Shown here piece after piece: positions 53,171 to 62,416 of a stretch of 64,000 nt of DNA. Within the stretch, counting starts at the first letter, position 1. Every line of letters starts with the position of its first letter. The translations under genes and the position numbers were made by a program. The stretch is taken from contig CAKZWF010000031.1 of assembly GCA_937921865.1 (NCBI GenBank), positions 62,001 to 126,000 on the forward strand. Reading direction: 5' to 3'. This DNA is from an uncultured Pseudomonadales bacterium (GTDB lineage: Bacteria > Pseudomonadota > Gammaproteobacteria > Pseudomonadales > Azotimanducaceae). The notes beneath the pieces are model-generated. The model searched no databases. It was not told the origin of the DNA and worked only from the letters and a program-made list of their open reading frames with translations.

Positions 53171-54175
53171 ATGTCCAAACGGCCTGAAAATTCCCCGAAA
53201 CCCAAACGCAGGCCGTCAACAACGGCTTCAGTTGCTGCGGGTGGGACGGCGCAAAAAGTTCGGCTGGTAGAAATTGACGAGGAGGTTGGTCAGAGAATTG
53301 ACAACTTTCTGCTGAAACAGCTTGGCAACGTCCCTAAAAGCCGCGTCTACAGAATGCTTCGCAGTGGTGAGGTTCGGGTTAATGGGGGTCGCAAGAAGCC
53401 CATTTACCGTCTTCAGGCGGGCGATACGGTCAGAATACCCCCACACCGCGCTGGCCCTGTAGCCGCGCCGAATTTCATCAGTGACGTTGCCCTGGCAGAT
53501 CTTGAGGCGGCGATTGTGTTCGAAGATGAACAACTGCTGGTAGTGAACAAACCGGCTGGGCTTGCCGTGCATGGCGGCAGCGGTGTGTCTTACGGGTTGA
53601 TCGAGGCCATTCGACGGATCAGGGGCGATGGGGTAGAGCTGGCGCATCGTCTTGATCGCGACACTTCTGGGTGCCTGCTGCTGGCCAAGCGTCGTTCAGC
53701 GCTGCGTACGCTGCACGAACTGATCCGGCAGGGTCGTCTGCATAAGCGCTATCGTCTGATTGTCAGTGGGCAATGGCCGAGAGATTTGGAAACCGTCAAG
53801 CTGCCATTGCACAAGTACCACACCGGCTCCGGTGAACGTCGGGTACGGGTGGCTGCTGAAGGCAAACCCTCGCATACCGACTTTCACCTGGTCGAGCGCT
53901 GCGATCGTGCCAGCCTGCTTGACGCTGACCTCATAACCGGAAGAACACACCAGATCCGGGTTCACGCTCAGGCCTCTGGTCATCCGCTGATTGGTGACCA
54001 GAAATACGCCACTGATGAGCAGCTGGCTGGCGCGGCTGAGTTGGGTATCAGCCGTCTCTGCCTGCACGCTGAACGGGTGATTGTGCCCTGGGCGGGTGAT
54101 TCGCTGACATTCATCTGCCCGGTGCCTGCCGAGATGCAGCAAGCCTGGCAGCGACTTCAGGCGCCGTCTGCGTGA
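53171..54175 (+). CDS. rluC: Ribosomal large subunit pseudouridine synthase RluC
   Basis: Protein of 334 residues: a disordered basic N-tail (1-30), S4 domain (RIDNFLLKQLGNVPKSRVYRMLRSGEVRVNGGRKK), then the RluA-family domain with catalytic aspartate in HRLDRDTSGCLLLAK (about 158-172) and KRYRLIVSGQWP, RTHQIRVHAQASGHPLIGDQKY. RluC isomerises three uridines in 23S rRNA. In gammaproteobacteria rluC is typically divergent from rne, as here. A weak TACATT lies 16 nt before the start; a firm promoter is not evident. Confidence 0.94.
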   Translation: MSKRPENSPKPKRRPSTTASVAAGGTAQKVRLVEIDEEVGQRIDNFLLKQLGNVPKSRVYRMLRSGEVRVNGGRKKPIYRLQAGDTVRIPPHRAGPVAAPNFISDVALADLEAAIVFEDEQLLVVNKPAGLAVHGGSGVSYGLIEAIRRIRGDGVELAHRLDRDTSGCLLLAKRRSALRTLHELIRQGRLHKRYRLIVSGQWPRDLETVKLPLHKYHTGSGERRVRVAAEGKPSHTDFHLVERCDRASLLDADLITGRTHQIRVHAQASGHPLIGDQKYATDEQLAGAAELGISRLCLHAERVIVPWAGDSLTFICPVPAEMQQAWQRLQAPSA

Positions 54176-54190
54176 TTCAGATTGAGCGTG

Positions 54191-54781
54191 TTATTCCCCT
54201 GGCGGCAGCAGCACATCGAAGTTTTCCCGTGCGAGCATTGAGCACAGCTCGATTAATGGCAGGCCGATCAGTGCGCTTGGATCTTCTCCACCGATCGAGC
54301 TGAACAGCGCAATGCCAAGTCCCTCGGACTTGAACGCGCCAGCACAATCCAGGGGTTGCTCGCGGCGCACGTACGCCGCGATTGCAGCCGCAGTGAGCTT
54401 GCGGAAGTGAACGGGGGTCTTGACCACGGCTAACTGATGCTCCCCGGTCGCTGTGTTCACGAGCGCAAGCCCGGTTAGAAAGTTGACATTATTGCCCGAT
54501 AGAGCCTCAAGTTGCGCAACTGCGTTGGCTTCCGAGCCGGGTTTACCCAGAATCTGATCCTGATAGACGGCCACCTGGTCGGAACCAATGACCAGGGCGT
54601 TGCTGCTGCTGGCCGCCACCGCCTGAGCTTTTGCGAGGCTCAGGCGTCTTACCAGTTCCACAGCCGTTTCTCCCGATAGCCGGGTTTCGTCTACGTCGGG
54701 TGCCAGGGGGGAAAACGATAACCCCAGGCGTTGCAGGAGTTCAGCTCGGTATCGGGACGTGGACGCCAGAATCAGCTGCAT
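54191..54781 (-). CDS. Maf-family nucleotide pyrophosphatase (YceF type)
   Basis: Protein of 196 residues starting LILASTSRYRAELLQRLGLSF, with DVDETRLSGE, GSDQVAVYQDQILGKPG and CAGAFKSEGLGIALFSSIGGEDPSALIGLPL, the Maf/YceF pattern. YceF-type enzymes remove pyrophosphate from modified nucleotides such as m7GTP, cleaning the pool. The gene is divergent from yceD, with 79 bp between starts, the same order as around E. coli rluC-yceF-yceD-rpmF. It converges with rluC, 15 bp apart. Confidence 0.93.
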   Translation of the reverse strand: MQLILASTSRYRAELLQRLGLSFSPLAPDVDETRLSGETAVELVRRLSLAKAQAVAASSSNALVIGSDQVAVYQDQILGKPGSEANAVAQLEALSGNNVNFLTGLALVNTATGEHQLAVVKTPVHFRKLTAAAIAAYVRREQPLDCAGAFKSEGLGIALFSSIGGEDPSALIGLPLIELCSMLARENFDVLLPPGE

Positions 54782-54836
54782 GGAAAACCTTAAGAAATTT
54801 CGGTGGTTAGACCGCTGCGCAGGGGTGCAATTGGCC

Positions 54837-54865
54837 TTTACTTAGACGTATAGCGTACCTATGAT
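54837..54865 (+). promoter_or_regulatory. Candidate yceD promoter
   Basis: TTTACT (54837-54842), 17 nt, TATGAT (54860-54865). The -10 spans the ATG at 54861, so transcription would begin near 54872, just before the ATG at 54876. An alternative GTGCAA/TATAGC pair lies a few bases upstream. Confidence 0.4.
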
Positions 54866-54875
54866 TGCGCCCGCT

Positions 54876-55508
54876 ATGAATACCGGGCCAGAAGATCGCC
54901 GCTCTTATCGTGAACTGGCGAGACAGCAGGTCCGAATTCAGCGGTCGATCGACCTGCAGCACCTCAGTCGACTCCAGGCGCTCGTGGACGCTGAATCCGA
55001 CCGAAACCCACGCGTTGCGGTCGATATTGAGTTTCATGTTGATAGCGAAGGATTGCCCTGGGTAACCGGCACGGTTCAGGTAGAGCTTGATCTGCTCTGC
55101 TTGAGGTGTGCTGAGGTGGTTGATCATCCGCTCAGCGCAGCGGTGAACCTGTGTATCGTCAATGAAGACGAAACAGACGCAGCTGAACTGTCGAGGCTGG
55201 CGGAAGACCGTGACCTGTTGGTTGTGACTTCTCCCACACTGGATCTAGCAGAGGTGGTCGAAGATGAGCTGCTGCTGGCGATGCCGGAGCGTCTGTGTAG
55301 CAGCGATCCGTGTGAACGAATGCCTGCGCTGGACTATCCGATCGCGGGATCGGAGTACGTGGAGGTCGAGCCTGCAAACGCGGCTGAGCGCTTGGAACAG
55401 GCAGATGATCAGACTGGAAGTCCGCAGCGGGAAAACCCGTTTGCCGTCCTTGCTGAGCTGCTTGATCCGGATGCGGTGGACGGTGCAAAAACGGACAGTA
55501 AGAAATAG
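54876..55508 (+). CDS. yceD: YceD (DUF177) 23S rRNA accumulation protein
   Basis: Protein of 210 residues if ATG 54876 is used, 215 from ATG 54861; the candidate -10 overlaps the earlier ATG, so I prefer the later. The DUF177 core is RVAVDIEFHVDSEGLPWVTGTVQVELDLLCLRCAEVVDHPLSAAVNL, with two cysteines (CLRC), and the acidic tail with LDLAEVVEDELLLAMP. YceD sits just upstream of rpmF in most gammaproteobacteria and affects 23S rRNA levels. No clear Shine-Dalgarno site precedes either ATG. Confidence 0.9.
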   Translation: MNTGPEDRRSYRELARQQVRIQRSIDLQHLSRLQALVDAESDRNPRVAVDIEFHVDSEGLPWVTGTVQVELDLLCLRCAEVVDHPLSAAVNLCIVNEDETDAAELSRLAEDRDLLVVTSPTLDLAEVVEDELLLAMPERLCSSDPCERMPALDYPIAGSEYVEVEPANAAERLEQADDQTGSPQRENPFAVLAELLDPDAVDGAKTDSKK

Positions 55509-55575
55509 CAACGCTCTTGCATAGAGCGAGCGCGCAAACGGCGTGCACGAAGCGCGTGAGAATTGGTTGAGTTGC

Positions 55576-55593
55576 CTTCAAGGTAACTTGAAG
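55576..55593 (+). other. GNRA-tetraloop hairpin in the rpmF leader
   Basis: CTTCAAG-GTAA-CTTGAAG is a perfect 7 bp stem with a GUAA loop, 24 nt upstream of the rpmF ATG. It could be a protein-binding or attenuation site for the L32 message. A second short hairpin, GCTCT/AGAGC, occurs at 55513-55527. Confidence 0.5.
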
Positions 55594-55616
55594 AGAAGCA
55601 GGATTGGAGTGCCCCG

Positions 55617-55793
55617 ATGGCAGTACAGAAAAGTAAAGTTACCCGTTCCCGTCGCGGTCAGCGACGCTCTCATGACGCGCTGGGCAAACCGTCGTTGTCG
55701 ATTGATTCGACCACGGGTGAGACCCATCGACGTCATCATGTGACCGCTGACGGCTATTATCGCGGTAACAAAGTGGTGGCTCAGGAAAACTGA
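55617..55793 (+). CDS. rpmF: 50S ribosomal protein bL32
   Basis: Protein of 58 residues, start [20 protein letters not shown], then [30 protein letters not shown]. This is a clear bL32, which assembles late into the large ribosomal subunit. The typical CxxC zinc motif is absent, as in the zinc-independent form. GGAG lies 8 nt before the ATG (preceded by GGATT). It follows yceD in the normal order, but plsX and fabH, which usually follow, are not here. Confidence 0.96.
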   Translation: MAVQKSKVTRSRRGQRRSHDALGKPSLSIDSTTGETHRRHHVTADGYYRGNKVVAQEN

Positions 55794-56113
55794 CCGGTTG
55801 CAGCTGTTGCCCACCGGGATGGTAATAGCCAACCGCGGCTGGTAGCGCAGCATGGGGCGTTGCCGGGCGCTGCCAATTGCTGGGCGCGGCTCATTTGAGC
55901 AGGTGAAAAACCGAGCACAGTATTGCACTGGGGGTAATTGGCGGGCTGCGCCTGCTGACCTCGGGTCGTTGATTCATCGGTCCAAACATCCATGCCACTC
56001 GAAATAGACTCTTGCAGGTTTCTGGTTGGTCGCCTGCGGCTCCTTCAGGATGCCTGCCTGAGCAGATTCAACGCTACAATTCCAAACCAGTTTCAAGCTA
56101 CACAGGGGGGATC
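55794..56113. other. 320 bp gap between rpmF and fabD
   Basis: Where plsX and fabH would normally be found there is only about 320 bp of ordinary composition, with no ORF of note and no recognisable remnant. TACAAT at 56072-56077 is a possible -10 for fabD without a good -35. AGGGGGG precedes the fabD GTG. Confidence 0.7.
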
Positions 56114-57052
56114 GTGAAGCTAGGATTTTTGTTTCCCGGACAGGGATCGCAGGCCGTCGGCATGCTCGGCGAAGTTGCTGCAGCGCATCCGATTATCGAA
56201 GCAACGTTTCATGAGGCATCCGAGGTGCTCGACCTGCCTCTGTGGGCTTTGGCGTGTGATGGTCCCGAAGAAAAGCTCAACCAGACGGAAATTACCCAGC
56301 CCATTCTGCTGACTGCCAGTGTCGCACTCTGGCGCGCCTGGCTTGCGGCGGGTGGTGCTGAACCTGGAATCATGGCTGGACACAGCCTTGGCGAGTATTC
56401 AGCTCTGGTTTGCGCTGGCGCGATGTCTTTTTCTGAGGGTGTTGCCCTGGTTCGACGGCGTGGCGCATTGATGCAACAGGCGGTTCCTCAGGGCGAAGGT
56501 GCGATGGCGGCAATCCTGGGACTGGAAGACGATCAGATAGATGCCTGTTGTGCCCAGATTGATGGGGTAGTGTCACCGGCAAACTTCAATGCGCCGGGAC
56601 AGGTGGTGATTGCCGGCAGTGCACTGGCGGTCGAAGAGGCCGTGGCGCTGTGCACAGAGGCTGGCGCGCGACGGGCGGTTATGTTGAAGGTCAGCGGCCC
56701 ATTCCACTGTGAACTGATGATGCCTGCCGTTGAGGGTTTTGCTACCGCCCTTGATCAGGTGGATCTGCAGATGCCGACTATTCCGGTGGTTCACAATGTC
56801 GATGCAAGGGTTGCCACCTCGGTAGATGAACTTCGCGAAAAGCTGCTGGCACAGATGGCTCAGCCGGTGCGCTGGTCGAGTTGTGGAGAAGAGATGGTAC
56901 GACACGGCGCAGAGAGTTTTGTTGAATGCGGGTCAGGCAAAGTGCTGGCCGGCCTGATTAAACGCATCGATCGTGGTCGCAGCGTTTTCAATCTGGAAAC
57001 TGAAAGCGGCTTTAATGATGGGCTTGCCAGTTCAAGTGGAGAGGCTTCATGA
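56114..57052 (+). CDS. fabD: Malonyl-CoA:ACP transacylase FabD
   Basis: Protein of 312 residues from GTG 56114 with AGGGGGG just upstream. MKLGFLFPGQGSQAVGM, then MAGHSLGEYSALVCAG (nucleophile Ser 91) and the later FHCELMMPAVEGF (His) identify it. It transfers malonyl from CoA to acyl carrier protein. The stop overlaps fabG as ATGA. Extra N-terminal codons before the GTG are open but do not resemble FabD. Confidence 0.96.
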   Translation: MKLGFLFPGQGSQAVGMLGEVAAAHPIIEATFHEASEVLDLPLWALACDGPEEKLNQTEITQPILLTASVALWRAWLAAGGAEPGIMAGHSLGEYSALVCAGAMSFSEGVALVRRRGALMQQAVPQGEGAMAAILGLEDDQIDACCAQIDGVVSPANFNAPGQVVIAGSALAVEEAVALCTEAGARRAVMLKVSGPFHCELMMPAVEGFATALDQVDLQMPTIPVVHNVDARVATSVDELREKLLAQMAQPVRWSSCGEEMVRHGAESFVECGSGKVLAGLIKRIDRGRSVFNLETESGFNDGLASSSGEAS

Positions 57053-57786
57053 CCGAAGCGCCCGAACAGAAAGTAGCTCTGGTCACAGGTGCTTCCAGAG
57101 GAATTGGTGCCGCGATCGCTGCAGCGCTGTCTGAAACCTGTTTTGTCATTGGTACTGCTACCAGCGAGGCTGGGGCGCAGGCTATCAGCCAGGCGCTCGG
57201 TGATTCTGGCACCGGCATGGTCATGCGAGCGGATGATGACGACTCGGTCAGCGCGTTCTACGCGGAGCTTGCTGACAGGGATCTCAAGCCGCTGATCCTG
57301 GTGAACAACGCCGGCGTGACGCGTGACAATCTGCTGATGCGCATGAAGGTTGAAGAATGGCAGTCGGTGATCGACACCAACCTGACAGGTCTGTATCGGG
57401 TTGTGAAGCCGGCACTGAGGGCGATGATGAAAGCCCGCTGGGGACGTATCATCAACCTGAGTTCGGTTGTCGCCCGGATGGGTAACCCCGGCCAGGCCAA
57501 CTACGTTGCCAGTAAAGCAGGCATTGAAGGGTTCAGTCGATCACTGGCGCTCGAGGTGGCCTCACGCGGTATCACTGTGAATTCCGTTGCCCCAGGCTTC
57601 ATTGCCACGGATATGACCTCTGATCTCACGCCAGAACAGGTAGACATGATGCTCGCGCGGGTACCTCTCGGCGCGATGGGGGCGGTCACAGACATTGCAG
57701 CCGCGGTGGCTTTTCTGGCCAGCGAATCTGCCGGATACATCACTGGCGAAACCCTCCAGGTCAACGGCGGCCTGCATATGAGTTGA
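57049..57786 (+). CDS. fabG: 3-oxoacyl-ACP reductase FabG
   Basis: Protein of 245 residues: NADPH loop LVTGASRGIGAAIA (11-24), VNNAGVTRDNLLMRM, catalytic Ser 139, Tyr 152 and Lys 156 (NYVASKAGIEGF), and the end GYITGETLQVNGGLHM. It reduces 3-oxoacyl-ACP in fatty acid elongation. Translation is coupled to fabD by ATGA. The 168 bp gap to acpP carries the acpP promoter. Confidence 0.97.
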   Translation: MTEAPEQKVALVTGASRGIGAAIAAALSETCFVIGTATSEAGAQAISQALGDSGTGMVMRADDDDSVSAFYAELADRDLKPLILVNNAGVTRDNLLMRMKVEEWQSVIDTNLTGLYRVVKPALRAMMKARWGRIINLSSVVARMGNPGQANYVASKAGIEGFSRSLALEVASRGITVNSVAPGFIATDMTSDLTPEQVDMMLARVPLGAMGAVTDIAAAVAFLASESAGYITGETLQVNGGLHMS

Positions 57787-57877
57787 TTTTTCATGAGTTG
57801 GCACCGATGCAGATGCTGTGGGGCTTCGCCCGGTTTTCCCGGTCAGATCGCACCTGCATAGTCGCCGAAGTGTCAAC

Positions 57878-57905
57878 TTGCAATTGGGGCGACGGCCTCT
57901 ATAGA
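57878..57905 (+). promoter_or_regulatory. acpP promoter
   Basis: TTGCAA (57878-57883), 16 nt spacer, TATAGA (57900-57905; AT continues to 57907). Strong match. acpP needs high expression and often has its own promoter between fabG and acpP. Confidence 0.55.
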
Positions 57906-57954
57906 ATGCGCGTCGCCCTGCACCCCAGGAACAAGATTGGGAGATCCCTCTGCA

Positions 57955-58188
57955 ATGAGCAGTGTTGAAGAACGTGTTAAGAAACTGATTTGCGAACAGC
58001 TTGGTGTCAAAGAGGACGAAGTGAAAGACGCAGCGTCTTTTGTGGAAGACCTCGGCGCCGACTCTCTGGATACTGTTGAGCTGGTCATGGCCCTCGAAGA
58101 AGAATTCGAAACCGAAATTCCTGACGAGGAAGCCGAGAAGATCACCACTGTTAAAGAAGCCATAGACTATATCCTGGCTCATCAGTAA
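57955..58188 (+). CDS. acpP: Acyl carrier protein
   Basis: Protein of 77 residues from ATG 57955: [21 protein letters not shown], then [24 protein letters not shown] with the phosphopantetheine serine at 37. Highly acidic helical bundle, the carrier for all steps of fatty acid synthesis. GGGAGA lies upstream. Upstream ATG 57937 is open but the family's start is ATG 57955. It has its own likely promoter and a terminator-like hairpin after the stop. Confidence 0.98.
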   Translation: MSSVEERVKKLICEQLGVKEDEVKDAASFVEDLGADSLDTVELVMALEEEFETEIPDEEAEKITTVKEAIDYILAHQ

Positions 58189-58213
58189 ACGTCAGCGTCG
58201 AGCTAGGTCACCG

Positions 58214-58243
58214 GAAGCCGCACTACGAATGTAGAGCGGCTTC
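58214..58243 (+). terminator. Hairpin after acpP
   Basis: GAAGCCGC-A-CTAC-GAAT-GTAG-A-GCGGCTTC, an 8 bp plus 4 bp stem with one mismatch, followed by the T-rich sequence ttgcttatt. Likely a partial terminator or mRNA processing site between acpP and fabF. Confidence 0.55.
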
Positions 58244-58280
58244 TTGCTTATTGGTGGTATGAGCTTTTAGGATCGCAGGT

Positions 58281-59516
58281 ATGAGCAAACGACGTGTAGT
58301 GGTAACTGGCATGGGGGTGTTGTCGCCGATCGGCAACGATCTGACGACTGCGTGGGCCAACGCAACTGCCGGCAAGAGCGGTGCAAATCTGATTGATACT
58401 TTCGATACGGAGGCTTTCAGTGTGAAGATCGCCGCCTCGGTGAAAGACTTTGATGTCACCGAATTCATGGATCGTAAAGAAGCCAGAAGAATTGATACCT
58501 TCATCCAGTATGGCCTGGCGGCGGGAATTCAGGCGGTTGAAGACGCCGGGCTTCAGGCAACTGAGGCAGACGCCTCACGCATCGGTGTTGCGATCGGTTC
58601 TGGCATCGGTGGTATCAACACAATTGAAGATACCCATTCCACGCTGTTGAAAAGCGGACCTCGTCGGGTGTCGCCTTTTTTTGTTCCCGCCAGCGTGATC
58701 AATATGATTTCCGGTAATCTATCGATCCGCTATGGCTTCAAAGGACCCAACATTGCAGTTGTGACCGCCTGTACGACGGGCACTCACAATATCGGCCTTG
58801 GTGCCCGGATGATCCAGTACGGCGACGCCGACGCGATGGTCGTTGGCGGGGCTGAACAGGCCTGTTCGCCAATAACGATCGCCGCTTTCAGCTCAATGAA
58901 AGCATTGTCCACCCGCAACGATGCTCCGGAACAGGCCAGCAGGCCTTGGGATGCGGATCGCGATGGGTTTCTTCTTGGCGACGGTGCTGGTGTTCTGGTG
59001 CTCGAAGAGTACGAACGCGCGAAAGCTCGAGGAGCTAAGATTTATTGTGAAGTAGCTGGGTTTGGAATGAGCGGAGACGCTTATCACATCACCAGTCCAA
59101 GCGAAGATGGCGCCGGCGCAATCAGCGCGATGACCAATGCGCTGAATGATGCTTCCATGAATCCTGAGGAGATCGACTACATCAACGCCCACGGTACCTC
59201 TACACCACTGGGTGACGTAGCTGAAACTCTGGCGGTGAAACAGCTATTCGGTGCTGACACCAGGGTGGCAGTGAGTTCATCCAAGTCCATGATAGGTCAC
59301 CTGCTCGGGGCTGCTGGTGCAGTCGAGGCCATCCTGACAATTCTGAGCATTCAGCACAATGTCATCGCGCCGACGATTAACCTCGATAATCCCAGTGAAG
59401 GTTGTGATCTCGACTATGTACCGAATACGGCTCGCGACGCTGAAGTCAACGCAGCCTTGAGCAATTCATTCGGATTCGGTGGCACCAACGGCACGGTGAT
59501 TTTCAAAGCTGTCTGA
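58281..59516 (+). CDS. fabF: 3-oxoacyl-ACP synthase II FabF
   Basis: Protein of 411 residues, the condensing enzyme fold. The nucleophile Cys 164 is in [15 protein letters not shown], the catalytic histidines are in [18 protein letters not shown] and [18 protein letters not shown], and [12 protein letters not shown] closes the protein. It extends acyl-ACP by two carbons. The neighbouring pabC gene usually found between fabF and mltG is absent; mltG starts 36 bp downstream. Confidence 0.97.
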   Translation: MSKRRVVVTGMGVLSPIGNDLTTAWANATAGKSGANLIDTFDTEAFSVKIAASVKDFDVTEFMDRKEARRIDTFIQYGLAAGIQAVEDAGLQATEADASRIGVAIGSGIGGINTIEDTHSTLLKSGPRRVSPFFVPASVINMISGNLSIRYGFKGPNIAVVTACTTGTHNIGLGARMIQYGDADAMVVGGAEQACSPITIAAFSSMKALSTRNDAPEQASRPWDADRDGFLLGDGAGVLVLEEYERAKARGAKIYCEVAGFGMSGDAYHITSPSEDGAGAISAMTNALNDASMNPEEIDYINAHGTSTPLGDVAETLAVKQLFGADTRVAVSSSKSMIGHLLGAAGAVEAILTILSIQHNVIAPTINLDNPSEGCDLDYVPNTARDAEVNAALSNSFGFGGTNGTVIFKAV

Positions 59517-59551
59517 CGACTCCTGGCCTTTGCTGGGCTAAAATCCATCGG

Positions 59552-60640
59552 GTGAACAGACCTTATCCCACTAGACCGCGTCGCGTCGGTCATCGACCGG
59601 CCGATCGTGCCAGCGATGACTTGCCGTGCCGCCGGCAAGCTGACTCCGGATTTATTGCCGGTCTGCTGTTGGTATTGCTGGTTTCCGGTCTTGTAGTGGT
59701 CGCCACGTATTTCTACATACAGCGCTGGGCACAGGCGCCTCTGCCGGTGGCTGAGCAACAACTCATCGAGTTAGCTACCGGTCAGGCATTTTCCAGCTTT
59801 GCCGCAGAACTGGCCGACAGTGGCATCATTGATCAGCCTGAACTGTGGTCGTGGTATGCACGGGTGACCGGTCAGGCAAGACAGGTGCAGGCGGGTGAGT
59901 ATCTGGTAGCGCCTGGAGAAACTCCTCAGTCGCTGCTGGAGCGCTTGCGCAGCGGAGATGTGGCAACCTATCAAGTTCAGTTGATTGAAGGCTGGACGGT
60001 ACGACAGGCCCTGGGCGCCTTGCGTGCACACCCGGTCGTAGTGCATACCCTCGAAAGCGTGGACGAAAACACTCTGCTGAGTGTGCTCGGGCTACCGCCC
60101 GGTCATGCTGAAGGGATGTTTTTCCCTGACACCTACCATTTTGAGAAGGGCGCCAGTGATGCAGATATTCTCCGTCGGGCTTATGCCAAGCTTCAGCAGG
60201 AACTGGCCGAAGGTTGGGAGTCGCGGGCTGCAGGGCTTCCATATGCCTCCCCGTATGAAGCGCTAATCGTCGGCTCGCTGGTGGAAAAGGAAACTGGTAG
60301 AGACAGTGACAGAGAGGTCATTTCCCAGGTGTTTGTGACCAGGCTGCAAAAGGGTATGCGGTTGCAGACCGATCCCAGCGTTATTTACGGGGTTGGAGAA
60401 GTATTCCGTGGAGATCTGACCAGGCAGCATCTGCGCACTGATACCCCCTATAACACCTATACCCGGCATGGTCTGCCGCCTTCGCCGATCGCCCTGGTCA
60501 GTTCGCGTTCGCTGCAGGCCGCTTTTCATCCTGCCGAAGGTGAGTATCTGTACTTCGTCTCTCGGGGAGATGGCTCTTCCCAGTTTTCTGTGAGTCTTGA
60601 AGATCACAATGAGGCGGTTAGGCGCTATCAGTTGCAATGA
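59552..60640 (+). CDS. mltG: Endolytic murein transglycosylase MltG
   Basis: Protein of 362 residues from GTG 59552. A cytoplasmic basic N-tail precedes one membrane helix (34-55), a LysM-like segment ([22 protein letters not shown]) and the YceG domain: [71 protein letters not shown]. The glutamate in the VEKETG segment (about 247) is the expected catalytic acid. It cleaves glycan strands in the membrane-proximal periplasm and limits chain length. The stop overlaps tmk as ATGA. Confidence 0.95.
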   Translation: MNRPYPTRPRRVGHRPADRASDDLPCRRQADSGFIAGLLLVLLVSGLVVVATYFYIQRWAQAPLPVAEQQLIELATGQAFSSFAAELADSGIIDQPELWSWYARVTGQARQVQAGEYLVAPGETPQSLLERLRSGDVATYQVQLIEGWTVRQALGALRAHPVVVHTLESVDENTLLSVLGLPPGHAEGMFFPDTYHFEKGASDADILRRAYAKLQQELAEGWESRAAGLPYASPYEALIVGSLVEKETGRDSDREVISQVFVTRLQKGMRLQTDPSVIYGVGEVFRGDLTRQHLRTDTPYNTYTRHGLPPSPIALVSSRSLQAAFHPAEGEYLYFVSRGDGSSQFSVSLEDHNEAVRRYQLQ

Positions 60641-61266
60641 GCCGAGGCAAATTCATCACTCTGGAAGGTACCGAGGGCGTTGGTAAATCGACGAATGTAA
60701 CAGCTGTGGTCGAATGCCTGGAAGCTGCCGGGCTGGCAGTGGTGGTGACCAGGGAGCCGGGTGGGACTGAACTGGCAGAAGCAATTCGGGAGTTACTGCT
60801 TGGAGTGCGCGATGAACCAATGGCGAACATGACTGAACTGCTGCTGGTGTTCGCAGCCCGAGCTCAACACATCGCGCAGGTCATCACGCCAGCGCTTGCT
60901 GCCGGTAAGTGGGTGGTGTGCGACAGGTTTACGGACGCGACATACGCTTACCAGGGCGGTGGCCGTGGTTTTGATGACGATGTCATCAGCCAACTGGAAA
61001 CACTGGTTCAGGGTCAGCTGCGCCCGGACATGACGGTCTATCTTGATGTCTCTGTTGAAGTTGCCGCTTCCCGAATCGCAGCACGCGAGCACGACCGGTT
61101 TGAACGTGAACAGCTGGAGTTCTTTCGGCGTGTGCGGGCACGTTATCTGAGTATGGCGGAATCGCAATTGCGCTATCGGATTGTGGACGCTGGTAATGAT
61201 CTCGCAACTGTACAGGCCGATGTCCGAGCTGTGGTGCAGTCTTTTCTCGGCGCTGGTGAAGCATGA
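60637..61266 (+). CDS. tmk: Thymidylate kinase
   Basis: Protein of 209 residues: P-loop [11 protein letters not shown] (9-19), [20 protein letters not shown] (the dTMP-binding DR(E)PGGT region), and [19 protein letters not shown]. It makes dTDP from dTMP. The run mltG-tmk-holB is coupled by ATGA overlaps and matches the conserved gammaproteobacterial order. Confidence 0.97.
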   Translation: MSRGKFITLEGTEGVGKSTNVTAVVECLEAAGLAVVVTREPGGTELAEAIRELLLGVRDEPMANMTELLLVFAARAQHIAQVITPALAAGKWVVCDRFTDATYAYQGGGRGFDDDVISQLETLVQGQLRPDMTVYLDVSVEVAASRIAAREHDRFEREQLEFFRRVRARYLSMAESQLRYRIVDAGNDLATVQADVRAVVQSFLGAGEA

Positions 61267-62171
61267 CCATGCTTCCCTGGCAGGCGGCGACCGCCGCGCA
61301 TGTAGAGCAGTTGCTGGAGCTTGATCGTCTGCCTCATGCGCTGTTAGTGCGGGCACCCGTGGGTTGGGGAGAGGTCTACTTTGCCGACTGGCTCACCCAT
61401 CGATTGCTTGAGGTTCCCCAAACTCGCTCTGATGAAGATCCGTTGGCAGTATCGGCCCGGACACTCGCCCACGCCGACCTGCGCTGGGTTCAACCGGACG
61501 GAGCCGTTATCAAGGTTGATGATATCCGTATGCTTGCTGAGTTCGCGGTTGGTACCCGGCAGTCAGCGCCTCGTAAGGTTGCTGTGGTGGAGCGGGCAGA
61601 CCTGATGAACCCCAGCGCGGCCAATGCTCTGCTGAAGACACTGGAAGAACCACCTGCACATACCCATCTGATCCTGTCGACTTCACAGCCAGGTCGATTG
61701 CTGCCGACGATTGTCAGCCGTTGCCAGTCGCTGGTACTTGGTGCGGATGAGCTGGCAGCTCGAAGGTGGCTGCTGGAGCGATGGGATGAGCAGGTGGTTG
61801 ATGCGCGCCTTTTTGAGTATGGCCATGCACCGATGGCTTGTGATGAGGGTCTGCGTACAGGCGAAGAGTCGCTGCTGCCAGTTCTGTCTCTGATAGCTCG
61901 TGCAGAACACCCTGCGCAGGCTGTCGATGGCCTGCTGAGCCTCGATGCCGATCGGTTGCTGGCGCGCTGGTATCGCTACTGTGTTGCGCTGGCGGCCGGG
62001 CAGCTGTCAGAAACCTGGGCGGAAGGCGTATCGACGCGCAAACTGGCTGTGTTTGTTGATGAGCTGGTCAGAACCCGGCGTCAGATGCTGTATTCGAACA
62101 GCGCTAATGGCCGACTCCTGCTCGAGCGACTGTCGGTCAGTTGGCGCAGGATGTGTGCAAGTCCTGCCTGA
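61263..62171 (+). CDS. holB: DNA polymerase III subunit delta'
   Basis: Protein of 302 residues with the clamp-loader fold: [117 protein letters not shown]. The zinc-site cysteines near residue 50 of many relatives are missing, and the Walker A is altered (APVGWGE), as is usual for the non-hydrolysing delta' subunit. It is coupled to tmk. A 245 bp repeat-containing gap separates it from pilZ. Confidence 0.95.
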   Translation: MTMLPWQAATAAHVEQLLELDRLPHALLVRAPVGWGEVYFADWLTHRLLEVPQTRSDEDPLAVSARTLAHADLRWVQPDGAVIKVDDIRMLAEFAVGTRQSAPRKVAVVERADLMNPSAANALLKTLEEPPAHTHLILSTSQPGRLLPTIVSRCQSLVLGADELAARRWLLERWDEQVVDARLFEYGHAPMACDEGLRTGEESLLPVLSLIARAEHPAQAVDGLLSLDADRLLARWYRYCVALAAGQLSETWAEGVSTRKLAVFVDELVRTRRQMLYSNSANGRLLLERLSVSWRRMCASPA

Positions 62172-62303
62172 GCACCCAAAGAGCTGAGGTTTCGTGCGAA
62201 GGGTCACACTATTCGCGTTGACACTGCGGGCAGGCGAGCAGACCATTGTAGGGCGAACTGCAGGGTGAATCGTCATAGTGATTATGAGGGTCATCAGTCA
62301 ATC

Positions 62304-62403
62304 GCCCAGGTACATAAGCCCAGTTACGATGAGCCTTTGTAGCAAAGGCCTTGGTAACAGAGCCTTGGTAAAAGAGCCCTGGTAAAACAGCCCAGGTAAA
62401 CAG
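62304..62403 (+). repeat. Seven tandem 14-15 nt units upstream of pilZ
   Basis: Units: GCCCAGGTACATAA, GCCCAGTTACGATGA, GCCTTTGTAGCAAAG, GCCTTGGTAACAGA, GCCTTGGTAAAAGA, GCCCTGGTAAAACA, GCCCAGGTAAACAG. The last four are nearly exact. The AGGA used as pilZ ribosome binding site (62402-62405) abuts the last unit. Unit length is not a multiple of three, so this is non-coding. The rest of 62172-62303 shows no gene. Confidence 0.85.
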
Positions 62404-62416
62404 GACAGTTACTTTC

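Noticed and set aside
62304-62403. Short repeats considered as a CRISPR array
   Set aside because: Units are directly adjacent with no unique spacers, and no cas gene is present.
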